Shown here: one piece after another, positions 11,859 to 21,737 of the stretch
Layout of the letters: each line of letters begins with the position of its first letter
Numbering within the stretch: position 1 is the stretch's first letter
Source: Oidiodendron maius Zn
Taxonomy: Eukaryota; Ascomycota; Leotiomycetes; Myxotrichaceae
DNA: 64,000 nucleotides
Direction of reading: 5' to 3'
Assembly (NCBI GenBank): GCA_000827325.1
Contig: KN832870.1
Span: 2,108,001-2,172,000 of the forward strand
Position numbers and translations under genes: made by a program
The notes under the pieces: model-generated
Databases searched by the model: none
The model's input: only the letters and a program-made list of their open reading frames with translations
What the model was told of the DNA's origin: nothing

Positions 11859-12833
11859 TCACTTCTCCAACTTCTCTCCCAGCCCCTGATCCATTGCCTG
11901 CTTACTCGGAATCTTCTCCTTCCCGTCATCAAAATACGTCTCCGACATCTCCCTCCCCAGGTCCCTGGACGCTGCCAAATACAGCTGCATATAGCTACCC
12001 TCATCAGCATCCAAGATCTTGCCGTGTATTGGCATGAGAACCTTGATCGCGGCCGAGAGGTGGAGCATCCACATCCCCGTCGCCTTGTCCAGCAAACCCG
12101 TGTTCTCACAAACCCGGGCTGCACGGAGGCGCTCCAGATCTCGGCGTTTCCTGCGATTGCGGAGGGGGAGTCCGGACTGTAGAGTAAGTGGAGGGTCTTG
12201 GCGTGTAGGAGATTTGCGAGCTTGCTTTGCGAGTATTAGCTGAATGCTGTGTCTTTCAGTTGGTTTATATCCTCGAAGTCGATGCCACCTGGGGGTGCCC
12301 CCATGGAGTGCGGGGTCGCAGAGATGTTAACTATTCATACATCGCCAGGTTTGGTGGCGCGCGCGGTCGAGAGGAGGGTGGGGAGGAGGAGATGTGTAAG
12401 GAGCCAGTGCGCAAGGTAGTTGGTTTGGAATTGGGCTTCGTATCCATCCGGGGTGAGGGCGAATGGGGTCGCCATGATACCCTGGCGTTGGTGATCAGGC
12501 CGTGGGGATGGGACTCTGAAGAGGCGAAGGATTTCGCTGCCGCAGCGACGGATGAGAGTGAGAGGTGGCCGAGTATTAGAGGTTTGACGTCTGCGGTGGG
12601 ATGAAGTGATTTGATCGAGAATATCGCCTGTGTTTCGCGCTGCAGAGAGCGAGTTCCCATGTATACCCGCGCGCCGTGTGATGCTAGATGCCGAACGGTA
12701 TGGTAGCCACTGGCATATTTAGTTAATTGGGTGTGATATAGGATATATTTTGCACTGGAATGCCAATGCTGCCGCCTGTGACGATGTAGACCTTGCCCGT
12801 CAGGTCGGAAAGGGAGTCAGGATGAAACGCCAT
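11859..12833 (-). pseudogene. decayed short-chain dehydrogenase (retinol-dehydrogenase-like SDR)
   Basis: The minus strand starts with an ATG at 12833 followed by DLTGKVYIVTGGSIGI, a Rossmann nucleotide-binding start. It continues with HLASHGARVYMGTRS, a NNAG-like site read as ITNA, QTNYLAHWLLT, the YSQSKLAN catalytic Tyr/Lys block, VQPGFVRT, and a C-terminal part ending at 11859. These segments run in the right order for a ~320-residue SDR but not in one frame. A shift falls just after ITNA (about 12450) and another near VRT (about 12110). Stops interrupt the frame between GDV and IVNIS (about 12335) and just before YSQSKLAN (about 12240). The first intron also does not join in phase. It therefore looks like a host enzyme gene that has lost function, fairly recently since most family motifs remain readable. 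The GH92 gene converges on it from the left. Confidence 0.8.
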
Positions 12834-13368
12834 TAGTTCGGTAGTAGACCTTCTGTGAATAAGAGTGGTCAAGATAATTGAAATTTAAGTATTATAAATG
12901 AAATAATCGAATGCTCTATGATTGCCAAGAAGATGCAAGCAATAAATGATTTTCTCTTACTGCTGGGTGTTAGGGGAAGGAGTACATTTATGCATTGCCG
13001 AAGAGCGGCTAGGTGAAGGCGCTGGCCATACCCTACATGAATTTATTGATCGTACACACGGACGAAGGCTCGGCCCACCGCAATTACCAATATGAACGCA
13101 TTGTTGAAAAGGTCCTTCAATTCAGATGGAATCAGTAGTCTGGATGTTCTAAATACGGTTTAGAGTGGGTCATCCAAGTGCATGTAAGAAACCATTTCAA
13201 CTTCGACCTATGCAATTAAGGGTTAGCTAGGCGCGCAGAGTTATAACAGACTCTCCATCAGGTAGTCCGTATTCGTCATCATATTCTCTAAGCACTTGCT
13301 GTTACTGTCACACAGCGTCGTTTGAGAGCTAACACCATATAGGACTATCTGAACCGGGCCTGTGGATT
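12834..13368. other. intergenic
   Basis: Between the start of the decayed SDR and the bZIP remnant. AT-rich, with no coding signal on either strand. Confidence 0.5.
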
Positions 13369-14372
13369 ATGGACGACCATGGTAGTATTCCGCTGAAGAT
13401 CATGGACAGCCTTACGGAGGCTATGGGGCCAGAGAATGATTGGACTGGCGTCACTGATAGAGCAGAGAGGAAGAGGGGGCAGAACTGTCTCAACAGACGA
13501 GTTCTAAGTTAGTATCCTCTTGACTTGCTATACTAGGCTATTCTGCTTCACATATTGAGGCAATCTATAGGCCTTCTTATAAGGAATAAAGATATGCCTA
13601 GTGTTATATGCTTGACTCTCCATATAAAGAATATCTACTTACCGATGAGAGCAGGACGACGAAATGAAAAGAGCAGGACTGTAGGGAGTGCGGCGAATCA
13701 TCCATCACGGTCAATTCGTTCACGAGAAGCACGTCTCCATCAGAGTCGAGCTATCCCAAATGGATATCATATAGTCCAGCAGCCTATCATGGATTCTCGA
13801 TTGAGAATATTTATAACCCTTTCGCAAGGATGTCTGCCCACAGAGCTGAGAGGTCCCTTGTGCACATCCGGCACCCGCACTCTCCCGAGCTGAGCCTGCC
13901 TCTGTCGAGCGACCACTTGATCGTGCTGGTGCAATACAATGTCTGGCGAGCATGCTTCTTCAACATTCTGATGGCGGGCCTCGAGCGCCTTCTCAATGCG
14001 GACTGCGAGCTGGTGCTCTCCAAGGGCCCCACGAAGCCGATCCCTCCGAGTCTGCTACCCACCTCACCACAGGAGGACGTCCTCCATCCATCCTGGATAG
14101 ACATACTTCCGGATCCAAAACTCCGAGATAATATGATCCTGACGCGGGGACAGTATAACGCGGAGATGCTGCTTGCGGACTTGATTGGGGCAGTGTGCAC
14201 TGGCACGTGTACATCGCTGGGGAGTACAGAGAGGGCTTCATCTAATGGTCCAGGGAATGAAGAAGAAGAGCGAAAGGGTCTGATTGTATGGTCTCAGCCG
14301 TGGGACATCAACAGTTCGGAGGTGACGCCAGGTTTCTTGAAGAGATGGGGCCAGTTGCTGCACGGCCCGTGA
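13369..14372 (+). pseudogene. bZIP/DUF3425 transcription factor, frame-broken or mis-spliced
   Basis: Exon 1 (13369-13507) encodes a short leader, then DWTGVTDRAERKR and a basic region. A GTTAGT...GCAG intron (13508-13654) joins to RRRNEKSRT, continuing the bZIP basic segment. The C-terminal half (about 13740-14372) is a clear DUF3425 domain: SIENIYNPFARM, LPLSSDHLIVLVQYNV, PPSLLPTSPQ, HPSWIDILPDP, LIVWSQPWD and a final FLKRWG, ending at TGA 14372. The two halves are in different frames; a weak GTAGGG...CAGAG intron (about 13680-13745) could reconcile them, otherwise a small indel has broken the gene. The basic region is also off consensus (GQNCLNRRVL where RQNRLNQRAY is usual), suggesting relaxed constraint. 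Such proteins normally are nuclear regulators of stress or secondary metabolism. Confidence 0.7.
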
Positions 14373-14481
14373 GGAGGGGGATGAGCGTCTGTGATCATCT
14401 CAGCTTTGGGTCATCACTGTTGCCAGAGTCCTCCTAGGGCTGCACATCAGTTGACGGGCAAATGCAAAATGGTATACGGCA

Positions 14482-14502
14482 CACGTGATTGTACAACACG
14501 TG
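14482..14502. promoter_or_regulatory. paired CACGTG boxes
   Basis: Two perfect CACGTG hexamers (14482-14487 and 14497-14502) lie 15 nt apart, centre to centre. CACGTG is the core for bHLH factors such as SREBP-, Pho4- or Cbf1-type proteins. Which neighbour it serves is not clear; both the bZIP remnant's 3' side and the DUF3405 promoter are near. Confidence 0.45.
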
Positions 14503-14899
14503 TTCTGTCGGCGTTTGTGATATGATGCCCCTGGCTACCTCAACCTACGTAGGTGGCTCGTATCTGCTGGATGTTGGCCATCGGAGGATGCTTGCCACAG
14601 CAGGGCGCCTATCGCAGCAGGGCAAGTATCTTCTGCCCGCTCGCAGCTGAAAATGATACCTGGTGCTTCGACGAATAACAAAATCAGACAACCTGATCGC
14701 ATCCTTCTTGTGTCAGGAGACAATGGAATGGGTGGATTTGATACGCTACGCCGCGCAATTTCCGCGCTTGGTCCGTGACGACCGTGAAATTCATCAGCAC
14801 AGGATGTTATATTTACGGCGTTGGGACTTTTTACTGTATAAGAAGCCGCCAAGCCGCCCCGCCGCGCGTTCCCCCAATCGGCTAAATATGCATTAACGG

Positions 14900-14917
14900 C
14901 ACGTGTGATTGGCCAAT
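14900..14917. promoter_or_regulatory. CACGTG box abutting a palindromic CCAAT pair
   Basis: CACGTG at 14900-14905 is followed two bases later by ATTGGCCAAT (14908-14917), a perfect 10 bp palindrome holding a CCAAT box on each strand. CCAAT boxes bind the fungal HapB/C/E complex, and close CCAAT plus CACGTG-like sites are known co-regulated arrangements. About 400 nt upstream of the DUF3405 gene start. Confidence 0.45.
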
Positions 14918-14997
14918 GTAGCTATTCCTTCGGTAGCAGAACACGGCGCACGAGCGTAATCAAGCCCAAATCAGCGGCGGCACGCGTGTGCATTTTA

Positions 14998-15015
14998 CGG
15001 AATACGGTAATTCCG
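14998..15015. promoter_or_regulatory. CGGAAT-N6-ATTCCG inverted repeat
   Basis: Six-base perfect arms (14998-15003 and 15010-15015) separated by six bases. The arms resemble CGG half-sites of zinc-cluster proteins and also nGAAn heat-shock units. The function is inferred from symmetry alone. Confidence 0.3.
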
Positions 15016-15310
15016 CACAGGGACCCGCCAGATAGGGGGCCTGCAAACTAAAAATCTTCCTTTTCTAATTATTTCCCCCTGGAACGGGTTCCACCCAGCA
15101 CCTCCCACTCTATTCGAGAAGTTCTTTCGCTGCCTTCCGCTGCGACATCTTCACTTCTCCCTCTTCACGACTCCCCCCCGTCTGGTGCGGTCTCTTGTCT
15201 CTGGTCTCTTGCATTCCCGATTCCTCTTCTCTCCCCCATCCCGTCGTCCGACCAGCGCCCGCCTGCCTCCTATGCGTGCTCTCTGACACCCCCCAGCACC
15301 GCATCTACCT

Positions 15311-17541
15311 ATGGTTTCCCTTTCCTTCCGACCGCCGTCGTCGAGACTGCGATTCCCTCTCGCACGCCTCTATGACTTCCCTCCCTTTGCCGGCACGCGT
15401 TCGCGGCTCCGCGTGAGCATCCTCCTGGCCTTCGGCCTGCTGTGCGCGGCCCTGCTCTTCCCCTTCGCGCGACGGACGGGCATCTTCATTGTCAACTCCG
15501 AAGAGAAGATCCACCTCGCCCTCCATGGCGAAGTCGCCGACTTCCAGAGGGAGTTCCTCCGGGAGCACGAAGCCCTAGGGAAGTGAGTATTCCCCAGTCC
15601 CTTGCTTCTGGTGACGGAACCCCCTTTGGCTGATAATGACGTAGAGAGGACAGCACTGGCAGGATATACGGGAACACCTTGACCCGGCTGGTGGAGGTTG
15701 GCGACAAACCCGTACCCCCAACCCTCAAGGAAACTGATATTCACCCCGAGTACGCCGGTACGACGGCGTCTCTCTACGCCTACAACCCATATCCGGACTA
15801 CAACTCGGACACGTGGAAGGCGGAGAACCAAGGCACCTACAAACCGTGTCAGGGACCCGAGAACCTGGTGGTAGATTCAGTGGTCTACCGGGGCAAGGCA
15901 GAAGCCTTCAGCCAACCTGCGATGGGATCCTACGATGTGTTGCAGATCGATAGCAATATGTGCTTTGAGAGGGACACGTGGCTCGGCCCGTACGCGTCCA
16001 AGAAGACCTTTTGGAATAGTGAGGGCGTGGTAGACTGGGATAAGGTCAATTGGAGAGCCTTAACTGATTCCTGTTTCCGGAACAACTCAGATCGATTTCT
16101 GCCGCGCGAGACACGGAGGGAACTGGTCGCAAGAAATGCGGAGGATGCTGACAGGGGACACAGCAGAGATTTCTCTGCTGTCCCCAGCAACTCTGCTGTA
16201 TCCACGCGGTCGGAGGATGCTATGGAGATGGCTGACCTTGAAGATCGAGGACCTAAACTAAAACGGAAGTCCCGGACGGCTCTGATCCTTCGAGCTTATT
16301 CTGGCCTAAAGTACACCGAAAACGACAAGCAGAATCTCCGTGCTCTGATCAATGAATTGTCTTTGAGGAGCGGAGGTGAATACCAGGTCTTCTTCTTGGT
16401 GCAGATCAAGAATGGGCCTCTCACCAAAGAGGCAGCTCACAAAGATCTTCCGAAGGAATTTTGGGATATGGCTGTCGTTTGGAATGACCAGCAGATGGCT
16501 GAACTCTACCCTGAGATTCCATCAGAGGTCAATAAGGTGCACGTCTCTCAGTGGTTTTCCGTTCAGAAGTTTGCTGTGGACCACCCTGAATTTGACTACT
16601 TTTGGAACTGGGAGCTCGATTCTAGATTTACTGGCAATCACTACGATATCTTAGAGAAACTTGTCGCCTTTGCCAAGAGGCAACCGAGGAAATATATGTG
16701 GGAGCGCAACGAGAGATACTACATCCCGGCCATCCATGGAGATTACGATACCACGTTCCGTCACTCGATTGAGAAGGCCTATGGTGACGATACGGTCTGG
16801 GGGGCTGCAAGAATAAAGGGCGTCAATCCAGCTGGCCCTAAGCCACCAGTTCCACACGCCAAGGACGATAAATATGAATGGGGCGTTGGAGAGGAGGCGG
16901 ATTATATTTCTCTCGGTCCCATGTTCGACCCTGTGAACGCTAGCTGGGTCGATCTCAACGCTGTCTGGGGCTACCAAGGCTTTGAGAATACTCCAAGAAG
17001 AGCTACCATCGGAACCCAATCTCGATGCAGCAGGAAGCTGCTCAAGACGATGCACGAAGAGACCTTGAGGGGAAACCACATCGGCAGTGAGATGACGCCG
17101 CAATCTGTTTCTCTGCTGCATGGATTTAAGGCCGTCTATGCACCGATTCCGATGTTCTTCGATCGAGCATGGAAACCCGAGAGCCTGAACAAATACTTCA
17201 ACCCAGGACCCAAAGGTGAGAGCGGCAGCACCATGCTTACGGCGTACGGTTGGGGCTTGGAGGAGAGATTCGAAGGCTCCTCGTGGTACTACCGAACTAC
17301 GCTCCCTATGAAGCTCTATAATAATTTCCTTGGGTGGGAGGATAGTGGGATAGGTGGCGAGAAGGTATGTCCATCCAGTTTTATTATTTGATATCCCGTG
17401 CTAATAATTTTGTAGTGGGAGCAAGCTCATGGCAGACCATGTCTTCCCCCGGTCCTATTGCATCCCATCAAGGACGTGAAGAAGACTAAACCTGGCTTTG
17501 CCTCAACGTCCGATCTGCCCTACGAATACGAATGGACGTAA
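15311..17541 (+). CDS. DUF3405 type II membrane protein (Golgi glycosyltransferase-like), 705 aa
   Basis: Three exons: 15311-15582, 15645-17364 and 17416-17541. A basic N-terminus is followed by one membrane segment (ILLAFGLLCAALLFPF, about residues 37-52) and a long lumenal part, the layout of a Golgi type II protein. The body matches the fungal DUF3405 family: TALILRAYSGLKYT, YQVFFLVQIKNG, HVSQWFSVQKFA, DYFWNWELDSRFTGNHY and GVGEEADYISLGPMFD. WELDSR and the many conserved Asp/Trp residues recall a nucleotide-sugar-binding site, but the activity of the family is not established to my knowledge. The last exon is short (42 codons) and begins WEQAHGRPC. The ATG is the first in the frame, directly after the pyrimidine-rich leader. 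Confidence 0.88.
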
Positions 17542-18160
17542 GAAGCTTGTGTGTCCCGCGAGTCAGGTCATGCTAATTTCTGATCGTATTTTTTCCCTCT
17601 TGCATAATCTCAGCGTGGAGTCTCGGTTGTGGCCCTTCATTGAATCGTGTGTTTGTTGTACATAGAAAGGGGATCAGTCATGTTTGTGTCTCTTTTCTGG
17701 AATATATCCTTTCCTGTGTTGGGTTGGAGGTCAAAGTCACGACGTATAATACTTATCATGGATATGTAGATAGAAGGGAGGGTTGTTTCGTCTGTATTAT
17801 AAGAGCACTATTTCACGTACCATGAACGAGCTAATCCTCCTTCATGTGTGCCGTTTTTCTTGATTAGAGCATAATATACCTAGATCCGAATATTAACGTT
17901 TTTGATCTTGGCCTTACCCTTTTTCTGTTTTTCTAGGATTTTTAACGTCTTGTTGCACATGAGCAAATTGTTCGTACTATTATAGGAATGTGAGAGTTAG
18001 TCTATATGCTTTCCAATCCTTCATTCGAGGCTCATATATACCACCTTAATTATCTTCAACTCATACAACCTGCGTCTAACTTGGAATTCCACTCCATTCC
18101 AGGAATCAATTTGTTTAATAAAAAAAAAATTTTCTTCAAACCTCACACTTCGTATCCTCA
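17542..18160. other. intergenic, convergent 3' ends
   Basis: AT-rich sequence between the stops of two convergent genes, including an A8-A9 tract at about 18120. No gene was seen. Confidence 0.55.
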
Positions 18161-19848
18161 TCATCCATCCTTCAAGCTTGCAGCAGCCCTAACCAGCGTC
18201 CCGAAATCATCCAACTGCTCCAACCATGAATCCAGCGCACCATCCGTCCCAAGCTTATTATTCACCAGATCACCATACGTAAGCTGCTTACCCACACCCT
18301 GTCGGGTATACTCTCTCTCCCATTCCGCTCTGCTGCTCGCGTACCAGAGATGCCGTCCACAGGGTAGTGCTTTGCCAAGTAGTTCAGACCCATCGCATTT
18401 GTATGGGTGCAAGAGGGATGAGAAGTTGAAGAGGATGTCGATTAGGAAGAGTACTATTAGGGTGCTGTTGAGGTGATTTAGCAATTGATGGTGCCATGTA
18501 GAAGGAGAGAATGGCACGGAATAATACGAACCGGAGGAGTGATTCGGCCAGAACCCAGCTTTCCCATGTCGGGCTACCTTTATGTGAGTACAAATGTCTC
18601 ATTTCTATACCGCTTGTGCGTAATGCGACTTTCTAATTTATAAGAAATTCGGTTAATTGAAATTCTAAAGGTACTAGAGAACTGAGGATAGGCATACGAT
18701 CATCGTGCGGATCAATGGTAAATCGAAATCCGTCACATCGTCATCATTTTCAGAGAGTCGGAGGAGGATATAAATTGTTATTGCTTGAAGGGCAGCAACG
18801 GTATTCCAATCATCGTACTGCGAGATCTGCACATATTTAGGTCTTGTGTCTCTTTGAAATGTGAATCTCGGGAGGAGATGAACTAACCTCTGCTAATACA
18901 CGCTCCTGTTCCATTCTAATAGTTCTCCAGATGAGTCGAGCATTGGCCTTGTTCTTTACAGACCACATCTGCACAATAGCTAGACAATTCTCCAGCGGGC
19001 TTAATAGACGGTTATTTAGAAACCGATCATTTTTACGTTTATATCCCAGACTCTGCGGGTGGATAAACGCAGGTAAAGTCTGAGTCTTCCCAGGGATCAT
19101 CATGAACGGATATGAACGCAGGGTGCAGAGCATATATTTCCTATTCAGCGAAAACTGGTGATTCCGCATTGTTCTTAGGTCGAAAGCTTTCGGCGGCTTT
19201 GGGAAAAGGCGCTCGAATGTTAAAGTGTCCACGACTTCGGTGTTGGAAAAGTCCGGGCATGACTTGGGCTCGGAATATGACAGTGGGGACGGGCCTCTAG
19301 TATTTTGAAGTGAGGCAGCCTCAGAGAGAGACGTATCGTACAAGTATGGAACGTCATAGGTAGAATCGAGGCAGTCAAAGTTACTAGCCAGGGGCAATTC
19401 ATCTGTGCTGGAATCAACCTGAACTAATTGCATAGGCGATTCCAAAGAAAGGTCCCGTGACAAATTTGAGATCAAAGTTGGCTCTTCAGTTTCATCTAAA
19501 GAAGTGCTCTGTGCCACATCCGAGGCTCTTGATATTGGTGGCCGTTCATAACGACACGACAGATCCTTGGCTACGCATCGTGCACAATTGGGGTAAGCTG
19601 AATTGCAATGCGTCTTAGCTTTAGTACAATTTAGGCAAGCCTTTTTTCTGGACCGGCCTCGAGACTTTGATTTTCGGCAGTAGGAGATGTGCCGAATCTG
19701 CGATGTTCCTACGTTCGATCGTTAGGCTTCATCGCTTGGTGGCAGTTGACGCCAACTCACGCTTCTCAAAACCCTTGCTGCAAATGCTGCAAGTGTAATT
19801 TGTAGGTGACATTTTCTCTGCCGGTTTCAATTGAGTTAATTCTTCCAT
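18161..19848 (-). CDS. C2H2 plus Zn2Cys6 transcription factor, 480 aa
   Basis: Five exons on the minus strand: 19848-19761, 19708-18888, 18826-18698, 18632-18532 and 18464-18161, total 481 codons including stop. The N-terminus has a C2HC-type finger (CSICSKGFEK, then RHISYC after the first intron), immediately followed by a binuclear zinc cluster with all six cysteines (CLNC, AKTHC, NCARC, LSC) in normal spacing. This finger-plus-cluster fusion is a known fungal subfamily. A Ser/Asp-rich middle follows, then a helical part with NRLLSPLENCLAIVQMW, DWNTVAALQAITIYILLRL, ESWVLAESLLRTL and HLWYASSRAEWEREY, typical of the fungal-specific regulator region. Likely nuclear and a CGG-triplet binder. 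It is divergent from the enoyl reductase at 20542, whose promoter carries a CGG palindrome, so it may control that gene (inference). Confidence 0.9.
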
Positions 19849-20541
19849 CCTCAAAACGTTCGGGGAATTTGGTAGTCAAGGAGCTCTGGAAATTCGGGAG
19901 CGATATTTCTAAGCAGAAATTGGGTTCACCAGGTTGGCGACGGAAATCCGTTGTAGCTTTCTAATCACCCAGCCTTCGGCTAGTCCGAAAGAGGCGGACA
20001 ACTCTTCAAAAAGCATATACGCTATAGCACCATCTACAGGATATCTATAGATACTGTAATATGGGCCACCCTTTGCCTGAGAGCTGCGTTTGTTGACACC
20101 GCCACGTGATCAATAAACCGTTTCGATATATCGATATATATGGAGTATAGAATCACTTATAAAACGTGAATTTAGGTTAAAAACACTATCACCGCAGAGA
20201 CGGCGCGGGTAGAGGCAACGCTATACGACAGAAGAAGAGGCATAGAGGGCATTTGAGGCAAACTAAATGAACCTGTTTTGGCGTTGTGTACCTTCGCTGA
20301 CTTTGCCAACTTGCTCAACCTCGCTAACTCTCACGGACTTCCGTGTATAACTACAAGCAAATTATTAATTCGTCTCATCAAGTTATGAGCTCCAGATTGA
20401 TACAGGCTCAGTGAGAACTTGCAGTGATATATAATGTGAGTGTCATTGTCTCATGGTAATATCCTTTTTGCATACAGAGCGGATATTTGCTTCGTTTCCT
20501 TGCTTCCATAGCATTTCAAACTCAAGTCATACCAATTCAAA
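19849..20541. other. divergent promoter region of the regulator and the enoyl reductase
   Basis: A 693 nt shared upstream region containing a symmetric CGATATATCGATATATAT stretch near 20125-20145 and a CACGGA-CT-TCCGTG palindrome at 20332-20345. No gene was seen. Confidence 0.6.
20332..20345. promoter_or_regulatory. CACGGA-N2-TCCGTG palindrome, candidate zinc-cluster site
   Basis: Perfect six-base arms around a two-base centre give CGG-N4-CCG, the everted/inverted half-site pattern used by Zn2Cys6 dimers. It lies 197 nt before the enoyl reductase ATG and about 485 nt before the regulator ATG. Binding by the adjacent regulator is inference. Confidence 0.4.
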
Positions 20542-21737
20542 ATGGCTCAAATCACAGACAACCAGGCGGCATGGCTACCTGAAGAGAAAGCCAGAAACAT
20601 GGAGGTTAGGCCAGGGCCTACGCCTAATCCCGGAGAAAATGAAGTTGTGATCAAGGTGGCATATGCAGCTGTTAATCCGGTAGACTGGAAGGTATGGTAG
20701 TCCTCTTTACAGGAGTGGGCTTTGACATTGACAGAGACTTGTGCATAGATACAAGATAACCCCTACGCCAAAATGCAGTACCCCATTATCCTCGGCACTG
20801 ACGTTGCTGGAATGGTCGTACAACTAGGGTCCGAAGTAAGTCGATTCAAGGTCGGACAGCGAGTCATTGCCCACTGCGATAGTCTAATAACCGGCAAAAC
20901 AACAAACGCTGGGTATCAGCGCTACGCTACCTGCCTTGAGATCCTCGTTGCTGCGGTTCCGAACTCGCTACCATTGGCCAATGCTGCCGTGCTTCCGCTG
21001 TCCATTTCCACGGCCTCGGCGGCTTTGTTCAAGGTCCTCAAGCTCCCGTTCCCGTCACTTAAGCCCAATCCCACGGAGAAGACGGTGCTGATCTGGGGAG
21101 GCAGTTCCTCTTGTGGTGCTTCGGCCATTCAGTAGGTGTCCTAAAATTTCTCAGCATGGAAAATAATGCTGATATATATTCGTCAAGATTGGCCGTGGCT
21201 GCCGGCCTGACAGTCGCCACCACTGCCGGAGCTCACAATCATAACTTCGTGAAGAGCTTAGGCGCAACCTATGCTTTTGATCACCAAGATCCCGATGTCA
21301 TAGATCAGATTCTTAAGATTCTCGGGCCAGGCGACGTTGTCTTTGACAGCATCGGGATTGCGGAAGCTCAGACTCCTTGTACGGAGATTGTGAGCAAGTT
21401 GGGGGGAGGAGAGCTCGCTGATGTGCTCTGGCCGCTGCCATGTGTGTACGACAACGTCACAGTTGTTTCCGGTAAGTTCGGAAGATATTACCGCCTTGGT
21501 ACTCACCGCTGATACCTTGTAGTAAATAGTCTTGATCCTGGATTGGTTGACCTTGATATCGGGGATGCTGTTTGGCGCAAGTATATACCGGATGCCTTGG
21601 CAGCGGGAAAATTCCAGGCCAAACCTGAACCATTGATTATTGAAGGCGGTCTGGAGAGGGTTCAGGATGGAATTAACACCCTCAGGAAAGGTGTATCAGC
21701 CAAGAAAGTTGTCATTGAGGTGGATAAGACAATATGA
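20542..21737 (+). CDS. zinc-binding-dehydrogenase-like enoyl reductase (MDR superfamily), 343 aa
   Basis: Exons 20542-20691, 20749-21131, 21188-21471 and 21523-21737 give 343 residues. The GroES-like half includes NEVVIKVAYAAVNPVDWK, YPIILGTDVAGMV and FKVGQRVIAH; the Rossmann half has VLIWGGSSSCGASAIQLAVAAGL and GATYAFDHQDPDV. The zinc-binding cysteines of classic alcohol dehydrogenases are absent, so it belongs with the zinc-independent enoyl-reductase branch (ToxD / trans-acting enoyl reductase type) that uses NADPH to reduce activated double bonds. In fungi such proteins often serve polyketide synthases, but none is nearby, so it may be a free-standing reductase. Length is normal for the family. 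Divergent from the regulator at 18161-19848. Confidence 0.92.

Larger units (their letters stand above)
14373..15310. other. intergenic, promoter of the DUF3405 gene
   Basis: About 940 nt with three CACGTG boxes, a palindromic CCAAT pair and a pyrimidine-rich stretch from about 15050 to the ATG at 15311, the usual look of a fungal leader. No supportable gene. Confidence 0.6.
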
